Source: Trueperaceae bacterium
Lineage (GTDB): Bacteria; Deinococcota; Deinococci; Deinococcales; Trueperaceae
Reading direction: 5' to 3'
Assembly: GCA_002707365.1 (NCBI GenBank)
Contig: PAMQ01000007.1
Coordinates: 114,341 to 178,340 of the forward strand
DNA length: 64,000 nucleotides
Made by a program: the position numbers and the translations under genes. This document shows positions 9,301 to 18,749 of this stretch, one piece after another. Under the pieces are notes generated by a model. It searched no databases. It was not told the origin of the DNA and was given only the letters and a program-made list of their open reading frames with translations. How positions within the stretch are numbered: position 1 is the stretch's first letter; every line of letters starts with the position of its first letter.

Positions 9301-10143
9301 TTAATCACTAATTTGCTGGCTAGTAGCTACAGGTGCGTCATCGTAGCTGACCCAATCACTCCAGGAACCAACATAAAGCTTGGCACTTGTGAAACCAACT
9401 TCTTCCAGAGCTAGAATGTTGTGAGTTGCGGTAACCCCCGAACCGCAATACACCACTACCTCGTCAGCTTCTTGGGCAATAGTAAACCGTTGTCTTAGCT
9501 TCTCGGAAGCTAGAAAGCGGCCGGCATGGAGATTATCTTCATACGGTAGATTAATCGCACTAGGTATGTGACCCGCAACTGGATCGATTGGTTCGACCTC
9601 ACCACTGTAACGCTCACCGGCACGAGCATCTATAAGAAGGACTTTCTTATTCTCAATATTCTTGAGAACAAAGTTCCGGTCTACTACCATAGAATGGCGG
9701 GGAGAAGGAACAAAAGTCGAGGTCGGGTAAAGTGGGTGATTTAGAGAGGATGAATATCCGGAGGCTGACCATGCTTTGAATCCTCCGTCGAGGACACGAG
9801 TATTGTTTAAGCCAAGATAGCGCAACATCCACCATAGGCGCCCAGCAAACATGCTGTCACCGTCATCATAAACAACTACCTGGTGATTATTACTAACGCC
9901 ACGCTTTCCAAGTTCCTCTGCAAAAACATTAATATCAGGAAGAGGGTGCCTTCCTCCATGCAAATCAAGAGGTCCAGAAAGGTCCTTATCTAGATCGAAG
10001 AATATTGCTCCTGGAATGTGACCGCTATCATAAACCTGACGTCCCGCATCCAAATTGGTGAGATCAAACCGTGTGTCAGCAATTCTCAAATCAGGAGTAC
10101 CTAACAGGTCATATAAGGATTTAGCAGTGATGAGTTGACTCAT
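9301..10143 (-). CDS. sseA: Thiosulfate/3-mercaptopyruvate sulfurtransferase (SseA-like)
   Basis: Two-domain rhodanese that transfers sulfane sulfur to a thiol or cyanide acceptor. The N-terminal domain (about 1-130) is inactive, with VVVYDDGDSMFAGRLWW at the usual loop. The C-terminal domain carries the catalytic Cys233 in CGSGVTA, the loop type of 3-mercaptopyruvate sulfurtransferases such as E. coli SseA. Length 280 is typical. The ATG at 10143 is preceded by TAAACT at 6 nt. The promoter region is shared, back to back, with the divergent rRNA/tRNA methyltransferase. Mercaptopyruvate preference is inferred from the loop only. Confidence 0.9.
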   Translation of the reverse strand: MSQLITAKSLYDLLGTPDLRIADTRFDLTNLDAGRQVYDSGHIPGAIFFDLDKDLSGPLDLHGGRHPLPDINVFAEELGKRGVSNNHQVVVYDDGDSMFAGRLWWMLRYLGLNNTRVLDGGFKAWSASGYSSSLNHPLYPTSTFVPSPRHSMVVDRNFVLKNIENKKVLLIDARAGERYSGEVEPIDPVAGHIPSAINLPYEDNLHAGRFLASEKLRQRFTIAQEADEVVVYCGSGVTATHNILALEEVGFTSAKLYVGSWSDWVSYDDAPVATSQQISD

Positions 10144-10177
10144 AGCACTAGTTTAGCTTGTGGGCTACAATCCCGAG
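10144..10177. promoter_or_regulatory. Overlapping divergent leaderless promoters
   Basis: Minus strand: TAAACT (10155-10150) then 6 nt to the sseA ATG at 10143. Plus strand: TACAAT (10166-10171) then 6 nt to the methyltransferase ATG at 10178. The two -10 boxes are separated by only 10 bp, so each would lie within the -35/spacer zone of the other. Confidence 0.55.
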
Positions 10178-11002
10178 ATGGGAAAACCACCGGATTTAAT
10201 CGAGAGCGCGAGAAATCCCCGCATAAAAGGAGTTCTTCGGCTCCAAAATAGACGTTTCCGCGACGAGAAGCGTCGCTTCCTCGTAGAAGGAGCACGTGAA
10301 ATATCCAGAGCAGTACAAGCAGGGCATAATCCTATAGAAGTTTTCTTCTGCACTGAGGTGTGTAGCCCAACAACAGAAACCATCGCGATGGAGTTGGCTG
10401 CATCAAACACGAAATGTTTTCGTGTTTCCGAAGAGGCATTCAACAAAATTAGTTTGCGACAAAATCCAGATGGCATCGCTGCTGTAATGGCCTCCTGGAA
10501 CGGCAATCTGGCTGATCTGAATACGATTACTTTGTCGCTCATACTGGTTATCCATGGCCTTGAAAAGCCGGGCAATATTGGGGCCTTGCTACGGACTGCT
10601 GACAGCGTTGGGATCGATGCCGTTATTCTCACAGGTAAAGGAACCGACTTATTCAATCCCAACGTAGTAAGAGCTAGTATGGGAAGCCTCTTCACTACAA
10701 GGGTCATTCAAGAGGATTCCACTAGGGTCCAAGAGTTTTTAGTGCGTCGAGGGATCTCGGTGGTTGCTGCAACTCCAAGCGCTAGCCAACCACACTGGGG
10801 GCCAAGCTTCCTCGAGCCCATGGCACTGGTAGTGGGAAGTGAAGACACGGGCCTTGATAACGCCTGGTTAGAAACCGCAGAGACGTTAATCCAAATACCT
10901 ATGCATGGAACCGCGGACAGTCTGAATGTTGCAACATCTGGGGCAGTAATTCTTTACGAGATCTTACGGCAACGGACAACCCAAAGCGACTCGACGAGAT
11001 AA
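10178..11002 (+). CDS. SpoU (TrmH)-family RNA 2'-O-methyltransferase
   Basis: AdoMet-dependent 2'-O-ribose methyltransferase of rRNA or tRNA with the SPOUT trefoil knot. An N-terminal substrate-binding domain (SARNPRIKGVLRLQ..., RRFLVEGAREI) is followed by the catalytic domain with motif 1 EKPGNIGALLRTADSVG, motif 2 VVGSEDTGL and motif 3 IPMHGTADSLNVATSGAVILYE. I chose ATG 10178 over the in-frame GTG 10160 because TACAAT lies 6 nt before it and because the protein then begins like other family members. It is followed 14 nt later by the VOC gene. Resembles RlmB/TsnR-type enzymes; the target nucleotide cannot be told. Confidence 0.92.
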   Translation: MGKPPDLIESARNPRIKGVLRLQNRRFRDEKRRFLVEGAREISRAVQAGHNPIEVFFCTEVCSPTTETIAMELAASNTKCFRVSEEAFNKISLRQNPDGIAAVMASWNGNLADLNTITLSLILVIHGLEKPGNIGALLRTADSVGIDAVILTGKGTDLFNPNVVRASMGSLFTTRVIQEDSTRVQEFLVRRGISVVAATPSASQPHWGPSFLEPMALVVGSEDTGLDNAWLETAETLIQIPMHGTADSLNVATSGAVILYEILRQRTTQSDSTR

Positions 11003-11016
11003 AGAGGTTATTAGTA

Positions 11017-11394
11017 ATGGCTGAAAAAATTATCAACTTTGATGGTTTCATAGGTTTTTATGGATCTACCAATTTAGAGAAAACTCGGGAATTCTATGAG
11101 GGTTTGCTCCGACTAACTTTGGCCCGTAATCAGAAGAGGTGTTTAATTTATAGAGTTACGGACAAAGCCTTTATTGGTTTTTGTCTGCGAGAGGGTCCTT
11201 TTGTTAACAACGCTTGTTCGATTATTACTTTTGTCACTAAAGACGTAGACACGGTTTACCGGCGCATGTGCAAACACGAAATTCAATGCGAAGGGAAACC
11301 GGTCCTTAATGAGTTTTTTGGAATTTATCACTTCTTTACTGCTGACCCTGATGGAAATAGAGTCGAAGTACAACAGTTCCTTGAACCGCTTTAA
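11017..11394 (+). CDS. VOC (glyoxalase/bleomycin-resistance) family protein
   Basis: A 125-residue single VOC domain with two beta-alpha-beta-beta-beta modules. The N-terminal GFIGFYGSTNLEKTREFYEGLL and the C-terminal FFTADPDGNRVEVQQF are typical; the final Glu in NRVEVQ is the usual metal ligand, whereas the N-terminal metal-ligand His is not evident. It follows the methyltransferase by 14 nt with an AGAGG ribosome-binding site and is probably co-transcribed. Substrate unknown; could be a lyase, dioxygenase-like or binding protein. Confidence 0.8.
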   Translation: MAEKIINFDGFIGFYGSTNLEKTREFYEGLLRLTLARNQKRCLIYRVTDKAFIGFCLREGPFVNNACSIITFVTKDVDTVYRRMCKHEIQCEGKPVLNEFFGIYHFFTADPDGNRVEVQQFLEPL

Positions 11395-11538
11395 ACCGCC
11401 ATAACTTTGGTAACTTCAGTCTTTCTTATGGCTTCCTACAATTCTTTAACCGTCAAACTAATTTAGAGTATCTTCGCCTCGTATAAAAACTATCATTCAA
11501 GAACCAAGCAGTAACAGGTTTCACATCTCCAGACTAGG

Positions 11539-11544
11539 TATATT
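11539..11544 (+). promoter_or_regulatory. -10 box of the DUF454 gene (leaderless type)
   Basis: TATATT followed by 7 nt and the GTG start at 11552; no Shine-Dalgarno sequence intervenes. Confidence 0.5.
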
Positions 11545-11551
11545 ATTTAAC

Positions 11552-12001
11552 GTGAATGAAAATCCAACGAACCTTAAATCTGGGACCTGGACAGACTATA
11601 GTAAAGATCTCCGAGTAACAAAAAATCCAACCCTCCGCGTCGTTTATGCTTCACTTGGGTTCGCGTGTTGTTGTCTGGGCATATTCGGCGTATTTGTACC
11701 TGGCTTGCCCACAACAATTTGGATTCTATTGGCTATATTCTTCTTTGGAAGATCCAGTCCCCGATATTACAACTGGATTATGAATCACCGTTTATTTGGA
11801 CCACTGATTCGGGATTGGAAATCCGGCCTAGGAATCACTCGGCGCGCTAAATTTTTCGCTATATTTTCAATCACGTTTGGTATAACCACGAGCGTCTTAC
11901 TCATATCAAACGGTATAACCCGAATCTTACTTGTATTCATTGGCCTGGCAGTGAGCATATATTTGATTACCAGACCAACAAAACTCGTATCCAAAAACTG
12001 A
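11552..12001 (+). CDS. DUF454 (YbaN-like) inner-membrane protein
   Basis: Small inner-membrane protein of the YbaN family, function unknown. After a 25-residue hydrophilic N-terminus come a hydrophobic hairpin (LGFACCCLGIFGVFVPGLPTTIWILLAIFFF) with the family LPTTPF-like turn, the FGRSSPRYYNWIMNH segment and two further helices (about residues 98-135). At 149 residues it is slightly longer than E. coli YbaN. Translation probably starts at GTG 11552 on a leaderless mRNA. No operon partner: the next gene downstream is on the opposite strand. Confidence 0.85.
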   Translation: MNENPTNLKSGTWTDYSKDLRVTKNPTLRVVYASLGFACCCLGIFGVFVPGLPTTIWILLAIFFFGRSSPRYYNWIMNHRLFGPLIRDWKSGLGITRRAKFFAIFSITFGITTSVLLISNGITRILLVFIGLAVSIYLITRPTKLVSKN

Positions 12002-12206
12002 AGGTAGCTGGCCAACCAGAATATTTTTAAGCCAAAACCTCCAATAGACCAAACTGTTGTTCCCTACCCACTACCAAAACCCCATATTATGCCCCCAATC
12101 GGGGGTACGTACCTGAATCACAGGGCAACATCCACCGCTTACTTTGTCTAGACGACCTAAAGGGAAGATACTGTTAAGAAGCCTAGCAAACTCAGTTCAC
12201 TAAACC

Positions 12207-13391
12207 CTAATGGAGTATCAGTAGTTCCAGGCGTGCTGGAGCGCCACGGTAAATATCTTCCGTAGTTACTACCCCAATGCTAACAGGACCGGTGAGACGA
12301 AGTAGTTGGGTTAGAAATTCTTCTTCCTCCTGCCTGAGATGAATAGGATCAGGAGATACAAGACCGGTGCTTTCTAAGATCTTCTGGGCTTCTAAGAGAA
12401 GTCCTGCCAGGACCTTCCCCACCTCCGCTTGGCTAGTTTTCAATTCACCGCTGCCAAGGTGAATCTGCCTACTAAGTACAAGATGGCCTCTTGGTAGCAA
12501 CTTAGTGTTTGGCAATACCTCAACCGATACGAATATGTCTTCAGACAAAAACTGGTTTTTGGGGGAAATAAACAGGACTAAGTCTACTACTGGTGTTTGC
12601 GTAACGGCTTCTACAAGACGATCAAATTGTTCTGTAAGAAGCTGGACAGCACCCGCTCCTTCTGCAAGGGTCTTCTCGCTTGCATCAAGAACTAATTTAG
12701 ATAACTCATCACGGGCTTCGATCGGAGAAGTTGCCCTTAATAACCCGCTATAGACAAGTTCGTTATCAGCAAACACAATTTGGGTATTGGTAACCTGATC
12801 AAACTGTACCCGAATCCGATCGAGCTCTGCGGCCTGGCCCTCAAGGACAACTTGAAGCTTATCAACCTGTGACTTTAGTCCTCTCACCTGATCATTAGAA
12901 TCTAAGATTTCACTACGAAGCTGGTCATTCACCACCTGCAGGTTGATATTTCGGCTTCCAAGAGTAGCATTCGCATCACCTAGTTGTTGATTACGGAACT
13001 GTAAATCTCGATTTTCAGCCCGAAGGCTTTCAGCTTGAACGCTTAGATTTCCAACCTCACCATCTAGTTCGTTAATTATTCCGCCAAGGGTTCTGATTTC
13101 ACCCTCAAGAGTCAGGCGTTCTGCTCTTAATCGATTTAGTTCCTCACCGACCTGTTGCGCGTTGATAATCGTCTGTGTGGCGCCACGAAAAGCAAGCGAA
13201 AGAACAATAAGGGTAGTCAACGTAATAAGAATTCCTGCAACAACTCCAACTATCTGGCCAGTTCGTCTTGGCCTTATACCAAACAAACTTAAACGACGAC
13301 GTGCTACAAACATGCCAAGGCGATCACCGGCATAGGCAGTAACGCCAGCCAGAAAAATCAATAAAACTATGAGACCCAGTAGACTAATCAC
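12207..13391 (-). CDS. DUF3084 coiled-coil membrane protein, partner of lptB
   Basis: Two N-terminal membrane segments (about ISLLGLIVLLIFLAGVTAYAG and VGVVAGILITLTTLIVLSLAF) enclose a basic loop RRRLSLFGIRPRR. They are followed by a coiled coil of roughly 110 residues rich in Glu, Leu, Arg and Asn and a C-terminal globular domain, the DUF3084 layout. I place the start at GTG 13391, just after the lptB stop and 9 nt downstream of GAGGAA; the open frame reaches 13499 but would then overlap lptB by about 95 nt. Function unknown. The pairing with lptB suggests a part in envelope lipid transport or its regulation. The coiled coil would be exposed on one side of the membrane. Confidence 0.82.
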   Translation of the reverse strand: MISLLGLIVLLIFLAGVTAYAGDRLGMFVARRRLSLFGIRPRRTGQIVGVVAGILITLTTLIVLSLAFRGATQTIINAQQVGEELNRLRAERLTLEGEIRTLGGIINELDGEVGNLSVQAESLRAENRDLQFRNQQLGDANATLGSRNINLQVVNDQLRSEILDSNDQVRGLKSQVDKLQVVLEGQAAELDRIRVQFDQVTNTQIVFADNELVYSGLLRATSPIEARDELSKLVLDASEKTLAEGAGAVQLLTEQFDRLVEAVTQTPVVDLVLFISPKNQFLSEDIFVSVEVLPNTKLLPRGHLVLSRQIHLGSGELKTSQAEVGKVLAGLLLEAQKILESTGLVSPDPIHLRQEEEEFLTQLLRLTGPVSIGVVTTEDIYRGAPARLELLILH

Positions 13392-13404
13392 GAACGTCGC
13401 TTCC

Positions 13405-14181
13405 TCAAACCCGGAATTCGTTGCCCAGGTAAAAGTTGCGCACATCACGATTTTCAGCAAACTCTGCCGGGGACCCTTCGAAACGAACTTTTCCGTCAAA
13501 CATTAAATAAACACGATCTGCTATTGCAAGAGTTTCACGCACACTATGGTCAGTCAGCAAAACACCCAAGCCGCGGCTCTCACGAAGATCGGCAATTAGC
13601 TTTTGTATCTCATGGATAGATTTCGGGTCTACACCCGTAAAGGGCTCGTCTAGCAAAATGAATGTTGGATCAATCGTAAGGCTACGAGCAATCTCCATTC
13701 GTCTTCGCTCACCACCTGATAGGGTGTCAGCTCGCTGACTCTCAAGATGACTAAGGTGAAATTCTTCAAGCAACTTGCTAGCTCGTTCTTGTTGTTCAGT
13801 TTTACTTAGATCTTGGAATTCTAAAATCGCAAGTAGGTTGTCCCGTACACTCATCCTACGAAACGCACTCGGCTCTTGAGCCAGATAGCCAAGGCCGTGA
13901 CGCGCCCGTCTATGCATTGGCCAATTCGTAATATCATGATTGCCAAGAAAAATTGTTCCCGCGTTTGGCTTTACGAAACCAAGCATAGTGTAAAAACTAG
14001 TAGTCTTGCCAGCCCCATTCGGCCCAAGCAAGGCAACGATTTCTCCAGGAAAAAGACTAAAATCTACACCATCTACGACGTTGCGGCTACCATATCGCTT
14101 AACGAGGCCTTGGGCCCTTAAAGCTAAGTCAGATCCGTGATCAACCTCTATATTCCTGTCAGGAACCTGGATAGATCGCAT
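13405..14181 (-). CDS. lptB: LptB-type ABC transporter ATPase
   Basis: Cytoplasmic ATPase that powers LptFG-driven export of lipopolysaccharide or a related envelope lipid. Walker A GPNGAGKT (53-60), Q-loop segment [16 protein letters not shown] (the LptB-specific YLAQEPSxFR pattern), signature LSGGERRR, Walker B with [12 protein letters not shown] (from about 175) and the H-loop TDHSVRETL are all present. Length 258 is normal with an extra 20-residue N-terminus. The downstream partner is a DUF3084 gene, not lptA, lptC or rpoN as in proteobacteria. A promoter TTGCAT-16-TAGCAT ends 8 nt before the ATG. Confidence 0.92.
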   Translation of the reverse strand: MRSIQVPDRNIEVDHGSDLALRAQGLVKRYGSRNVVDGVDFSLFPGEIVALLGPNGAGKTTSFYTMLGFVKPNAGTIFLGNHDITNWPMHRRARHGLGYLAQEPSAFRRMSVRDNLLAILEFQDLSKTEQQERASKLLEEFHLSHLESQRADTLSGGERRRMEIARSLTIDPTFILLDEPFTGVDPKSIHEIQKLIADLRESRGLGVLLTDHSVRETLAIADRVYLMFDGKVRFEGSPAEFAENRDVRNFYLGNEFRV

Positions 14182-14189
14182 AACGGCTC

Positions 14190-14217
14190 ATGCTATCACG
14201 GGTTACATGAGATGCAA
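14190..14217 (-). promoter_or_regulatory. lptB promoter, near-leaderless
   Basis: On the minus strand TTGCAT (14217-14212), 16-nt spacer, TAGCAT (14195-14190), then 8 nt to the ATG at 14181. Confidence 0.5.
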
Positions 14218-14267
14218 AAAGGAGGCTTCCTGGATATCACAAAGATCAACTCTCCCCGGTAACCCTC

Positions 14268-15581
14268 TTAGCCTTCCAACGCCAAAAGAAACGGCTCCTC
14301 AATAGCCTCACACACCCACCGAAGAAACCTGGCGGCTGAAGCTCCATCTATAAGGCGGTGATCGTAGGTGAGGGCCATCGGCATAATAAGACGTGGGGAA
14401 AAGTCGTTAGTCTTTATATTGTATACGGGTTCATAAACCCCACGAGAAATACCCAGAATGGCCACATCAGGTGGATTAACAATTGGGGTAAATCCTGTAC
14501 CACCGATCCCACCTAGATTAGAAACAGTAAAATTGCCACCCTGCATTTCTTCCAAAGAAAGTTTACGCGTACGAGCTCTTTCAGCTAATTCACCAAGTTC
14601 TTTAGACAAATCGATCACGTTTTTCGTATCAGCATTTTTAATTATTGGAACAAGAAGCCCATTATCAGTGTCAACGGCTACACCAACATTGACATAGCTC
14701 TTGTAAACCACCTCTTCAGCGCCTATGTCAATGCTGGCGTTGAAATCTGGAAATCTGCAAAGGGCAGAAGCCACGACCTTAATAAGCATAGCCGTAGGCG
14801 TTAGTTTTGTCCCAACCTCTTTTGCCTTAGGTTGATGACTTTTCCTTATAGCTTCAAATTCCGTAATATCCGCCTTATCGAATTGAGTGACCATTGGCAC
14901 TGTTGCCCAAGCTGTAGTCATGGAACGAACAGTAGCCTTCCGAATCCCAGACATCGGCTTCCGTTCAGTTTCGCCCCAGCGCTGAAAATCAGGTAGCTTG
15001 AATGCTGTTGTTGTTGATGTTGGTCCGGCTGTCGATACAGACACTGTCCCAGTTTCTGCAAATCTTCTAACATCAGCAGCGGAAATCCTACCGAGGATTC
15101 CCTTACCATCGACCAAATTAATATCTACACCGATCTCACGGGCTAAACGGCGAACTGAAGGAGCTGCAGGTATGAGTCTTTTGGGATCAGACGACAATTG
15201 TGAAATCGTAAGCTTTACCCCTGAATCATCGTGATGATCTGGAACTTGTGCTGCACTAAGGTCTGATTCAGGTTCTGTTTTTGATTTATCTTTTGCCTCT
15301 ATATGCTCTGACGCTTTATCAGTTATTTCTGGCTTACTTTCAGCCTGATCATTAAGGGTAACAATGATCTGCCCAATTTTGACCTCTTGCCCCACTTCTA
15401 CATGTAAAATCTCGACCACTCCGGTTGCAGTAGCTGGCATTTCCACGACGGCCTTGTCAGTTTCTAGCTCGAGAATTGGCTGATCAACCTCGACACGATC
15501 ACCTAAAGAAACAAGTAAAGTTACGACGGTTCCGCTTTCAATTCCCTCGCCCACTTCGGGGAGTGTAATATCAGTTGTCAC
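14268..15581 (-). CDS. aceF: Dihydrolipoamide acetyltransferase (E2) of pyruvate dehydrogenase
   Basis: Core subunit that passes the acetyl group from E1 to CoA. A single lipoyl domain at the N-terminus carries Lys43 in ETDKAVVEM. A charged linker follows, then a peripheral-subunit-binding domain (about 125-165, SVRRLAREIGVDI...) and the acyltransferase domain ending in YDHRLIDGASAARF with the catalytic His and Asp. GTG 15581 is preferred over the upstream GTG 15614 because AAAGGA lies 8 nt before it and the protein then begins TTDITLPEVGEG. It follows aceE by 42 nt and forms one operon with it. No E3 (lpd) gene is next to it. Confidence 0.93.
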   Translation of the reverse strand: MTTDITLPEVGEGIESGTVVTLLVSLGDRVEVDQPILELETDKAVVEMPATATGVVEILHVEVGQEVKIGQIIVTLNDQAESKPEITDKASEHIEAKDKSKTEPESDLSAAQVPDHHDDSGVKLTISQLSSDPKRLIPAAPSVRRLAREIGVDINLVDGKGILGRISAADVRRFAETGTVSVSTAGPTSTTTAFKLPDFQRWGETERKPMSGIRKATVRSMTTAWATVPMVTQFDKADITEFEAIRKSHQPKAKEVGTKLTPTAMLIKVVASALCRFPDFNASIDIGAEEVVYKSYVNVGVAVDTDNGLLVPIIKNADTKNVIDLSKELGELAERARTRKLSLEEMQGGNFTVSNLGGIGGTGFTPIVNPPDVAILGISRGVYEPVYNIKTNDFSPRLIMPMALTYDHRLIDGASAARFLRWVCEAIEEPFLLALEG

Positions 15582-15623
15582 GCACCAAATCCTTTCGGCC
15601 TTTCCAAATCGCACAACAAGAAG

Positions 15624-18344
15624 TCACGCGCTATAGGGGTTCACTTTACCAGGATCAATCGCTAGGTCTTTGATCGCCTTAGCGACCATCGCCACATCGA
15701 CCATGTCATTGTCCGTTAGAGCTTTCACTGTGGCGAGGACAATGTGCTTCGCATCAACCTCAAAGAAATCTCGCAATTCCTCACGACCTTCACTTCGACC
15801 AAGACCGTCAGTCCCTAATGAAGTAAGGGGAATCGGGAGATGGCGTGCAAGAGAATCCGGCAGGATCTTCATGTAGTCTGAAGCAGCTACCAGAACTCCT
15901 TTCGCTTCTGCTAAAGCCTCAGCCACAAAGGCCTTGCGTGGAGTTTCAGTGGGATTAAGTCGGTTCCAACGTTCTGTTTCCAGAGCGTTTTTATGCAACT
16001 CCTTGTAGCTAGTTACACTCCAAACATCAGCAGCTATATTGTACTGCTCAAGCATTTCTTGCGCTTTAAGCACTTCTTTCATGATGGCGCCCGAACCAAG
16101 TAGCTGGGCTCGCAACTCAAAATCTCTTTCTGAGGCCCGGAATCGATAGATACCCTGTAAAATCCCCAGTTCCAACTCATCGCGTCCTATCGCCTCTGGC
16201 GGAGGTGGTTGCAGATAGTTGTCATTCTCAATAGTAAGGTAATAGAAAAGATCCTCTTGAAGTTCGTACATCCTCCTAAGGCCATCCCTAATGATGACCG
16301 CCATTTCAAATGCAAAGGTTGGGTCATAAGCCATTACATTTGGGTACGCGTATGCGAGTACATGGCTGTGACCATCCTGGTGCTGAAGTCCTTCACCATT
16401 TAAAGTTGTTCGACCTGCAGTTGCGCCAAGCATGAAGCCCTTAGTACGCATGTCGCCTGCTAGCCAAATTAAGTCACCAATACGTTGAAACCCAAACATC
16501 GAATAATAGATGAAAAAGGGAACTGTGCTTACGCCATGTGTGGCGTAAGCAGTACCCGCCGCGATGAATGAAGCCATAGAACCAGCTTCAGTAATACCTT
16601 CCTCTAAGATTTGCCCGTCTTTGGATTCTCTGTAGTACAACAGATTGTCCCGATCTACCGGTTCATATAGTTGACCAACAGAAGAATAAATACCGATCTG
16701 GCGAAAAAGAGCTTCCATGCCGAAAGTACGTGCCTCATCTGGAATAATTGGAACAGCAAGTTTACCCCAAATCGGATCACGTAGTAGTTTTCGGAGAATG
16801 GATACAAACACCATCGTGGTTGAGACTTCACGACCTTCGGTCCCAATCATGAATTCCTCAAATAGTGTCCTGTCAGGCGCCTTAACGGGTTCGATTTCAA
16901 CTGCACGTTGTGGGAGGAATCCTCCCAGTTGTTCGCGTCGTTCAATCAGGTAGCGGTATTCTTCGCTATCCTGATCTGGCCTAAAGAACGGGTACTGACC
17001 AATTTCATCATCAGTGATAGGAATTTTGAAACGATCGCGGAAAGCCCTTAATTCTTCCTCATTTAGTTTTTTCTGTTGATGGGTAACGTTTTTCCCTTCG
17101 GCTGATTCCCCAAGCCCATAGCCTTTGACGGTCCTAGTAAGAATTACGGTTGGTGAACCAGTATGTTCTACTGCCCTTTGGTATGCGGAATACACCTTAA
17201 TTGGGTCATGACCCCCACGATTTAAACGACCAATATCATCATCGTTCCAATCCTCGATTAACTTTTTTAGCTCAGGGGTGTTGAAAAACTTTTCTCGCAA
17301 CTCTGGGGCCCCAAAAGCAGCGTAGCGTTGTGATTCACCATCAACAAGCTGACCAAATCTCTTTACTAGAATCCCATCACGATCCTTAGCTAGTAATTCA
17401 TCCCATTTACTGCCCCAAGGAACTTTAATAACGTTCCAACCAGCACCTCGGAAAATTCCCTCGAGCTCCTGAATTATCTGCCCGTTCCCGTGCACAGGAC
17501 CATCAAGCCTCTGGAGATTGCAGTTAATGACCCATATGAGGTTATCAAGAGCCTCACGAGCAGCGAATTTTATGGCCCCTGTTGTCTCGGGTTCGTCTGT
17601 TTCTCCATCCCCGAGGAAAGCCCACACTTTCCCAGTTCCGCGTTTCTTTAGACTCCGATCTTCTAAATAACGATTAAAACGTGCCTGATAGATCGATAGG
17701 ATCGGTGGCAACCCCATTGAGACAGTTGGAAACTGCCAATAATCCGGCATAAGCCAGGGGTGTGGATAACTCGACAGGCCCGGGTGTTCCTGAAGCTCCC
17801 GCCGAAAATTCCTCAAGTGCTCCTTATCAAGTCGCCGCTCCAGGTAACTACGAGCGTATATACCTGGACTAGCGTGCCCTTGAAAATATACCTGATCCCC
17901 ATCAACTCCTGCTTTAGGCCCACGAAAGAAATGATTAAACCCGATTTCATAAAGCGAAGCAGCAGAAGCAAAGGTTGAAATATGACCACCTAAACCATCC
18001 GAAAACTTATTCGCTCGAACCACCATAGCCATTGCATTCCACCGGATTAACCTCATAATATTTCGTTCAATTCTTAAATCACCTGGATACTCTGGTTCCT
18101 CTTCCGGAGATATCGTATTGATGTAAGGCGTGGTAGCGGAAAACGGTATCTTCACACCAAATTGTTGTGCGCGTTCCCTAAGCCCCTCTAAAAGGTCAAC
18201 TACCCTTTCAACCCCTCCGGAAGCAAGAACGTAGTCAAGCGACTCTAACCACTCACGCATCTCAATACTATTGAGTCGTTCGAGCTCAGAGGGTTCCAAT
18301 TGGGAGCGATCTAGGTTCAGAATTTCGTCTAAGACATCTGTCAT
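15624..18344 (-). CDS. aceE: Pyruvate dehydrogenase E1, homodimeric AceE type
   Basis: Thiamine-diphosphate enzyme decarboxylating pyruvate and acetylating the lipoyl group of E2. About 906 residues, the size of the single-chain AceE form. The ThDP/Mg motif runs from [10 protein letters not shown] to WVINCNLQ. Also typical are [14 protein letters not shown] near the N-terminus and the [16 protein letters not shown] segment in the middle of the protein. ATG 18344 is chosen over the upstream GTG because a strong AGGGGGG ribosome-binding site lies just before it. It is the first gene of the aceE-aceF operon with a leader of about 60 nt behind a possible TACAAT -10 box. Confidence 0.95.
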   Translation of the reverse strand: MTDVLDEILNLDRSQLEPSELERLNSIEMREWLESLDYVLASGGVERVVDLLEGLRERAQQFGVKIPFSATTPYINTISPEEEPEYPGDLRIERNIMRLIRWNAMAMVVRANKFSDGLGGHISTFASAASLYEIGFNHFFRGPKAGVDGDQVYFQGHASPGIYARSYLERRLDKEHLRNFRRELQEHPGLSSYPHPWLMPDYWQFPTVSMGLPPILSIYQARFNRYLEDRSLKKRGTGKVWAFLGDGETDEPETTGAIKFAAREALDNLIWVINCNLQRLDGPVHGNGQIIQELEGIFRGAGWNVIKVPWGSKWDELLAKDRDGILVKRFGQLVDGESQRYAAFGAPELREKFFNTPELKKLIEDWNDDDIGRLNRGGHDPIKVYSAYQRAVEHTGSPTVILTRTVKGYGLGESAEGKNVTHQQKKLNEEELRAFRDRFKIPITDDEIGQYPFFRPDQDSEEYRYLIERREQLGGFLPQRAVEIEPVKAPDRTLFEEFMIGTEGREVSTTMVFVSILRKLLRDPIWGKLAVPIIPDEARTFGMEALFRQIGIYSSVGQLYEPVDRDNLLYYRESKDGQILEEGITEAGSMASFIAAGTAYATHGVSTVPFFIYYSMFGFQRIGDLIWLAGDMRTKGFMLGATAGRTTLNGEGLQHQDGHSHVLAYAYPNVMAYDPTFAFEMAVIIRDGLRRMYELQEDLFYYLTIENDNYLQPPPPEAIGRDELELGILQGIYRFRASERDFELRAQLLGSGAIMKEVLKAQEMLEQYNIAADVWSVTSYKELHKNALETERWNRLNPTETPRKAFVAEALAEAKGVLVAASDYMKILPDSLARHLPIPLTSLGTDGLGRSEGREELRDFFEVDAKHIVLATVKALTDNDMVDVAMVAKAIKDLAIDPGKVNPYSA

Positions 18345-18365
18345 TTGCCCCCCTCTCTTTAACAC

Positions 18366-18749
18366 ACACCCTTGGTACTACGTCCCAAATAAAACTAGCT
18401 TCCTTCAGGCTATTGTACAACTCAATTAACAAACCTATTGGTTGCTAGGACGCGTTAACCAGGAAGTAACCATAAGTGACTTAAAACTGACTCCTGTAAC
18501 TATTCTAAAGAATGCGACTACCGGAAATTAGAGGTTTTTAACCCCAACTGACCGGATACTATCGACTAACTCCAACTCGAAATCAGAGGATCTAAAGTCG
18601 AAGTCTTTACTAACATTAGCTTCCTTAATGAAGAGGTTCCGAGAAAAACCCAACTATGCTAGATAAAGATAACTCAAAATAAATTTTCCTGAGAATATTT
18701 ATCTATCCTTCTACCAATTAGGGTTAGAGGCTCATCCGGTCAACAAAGC
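18366..18749. other. Intergenic region upstream of aceE
   Basis: About 400 nt between aceE and the 3' end of ahcY, AT-rich, with no convincing ORF or RNA gene. On the minus strand TACAAT (18417-18412) may be the -10 box of aceE, but no good -35 box accompanies it. I see no recognisable riboswitch. Confidence 0.4.
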
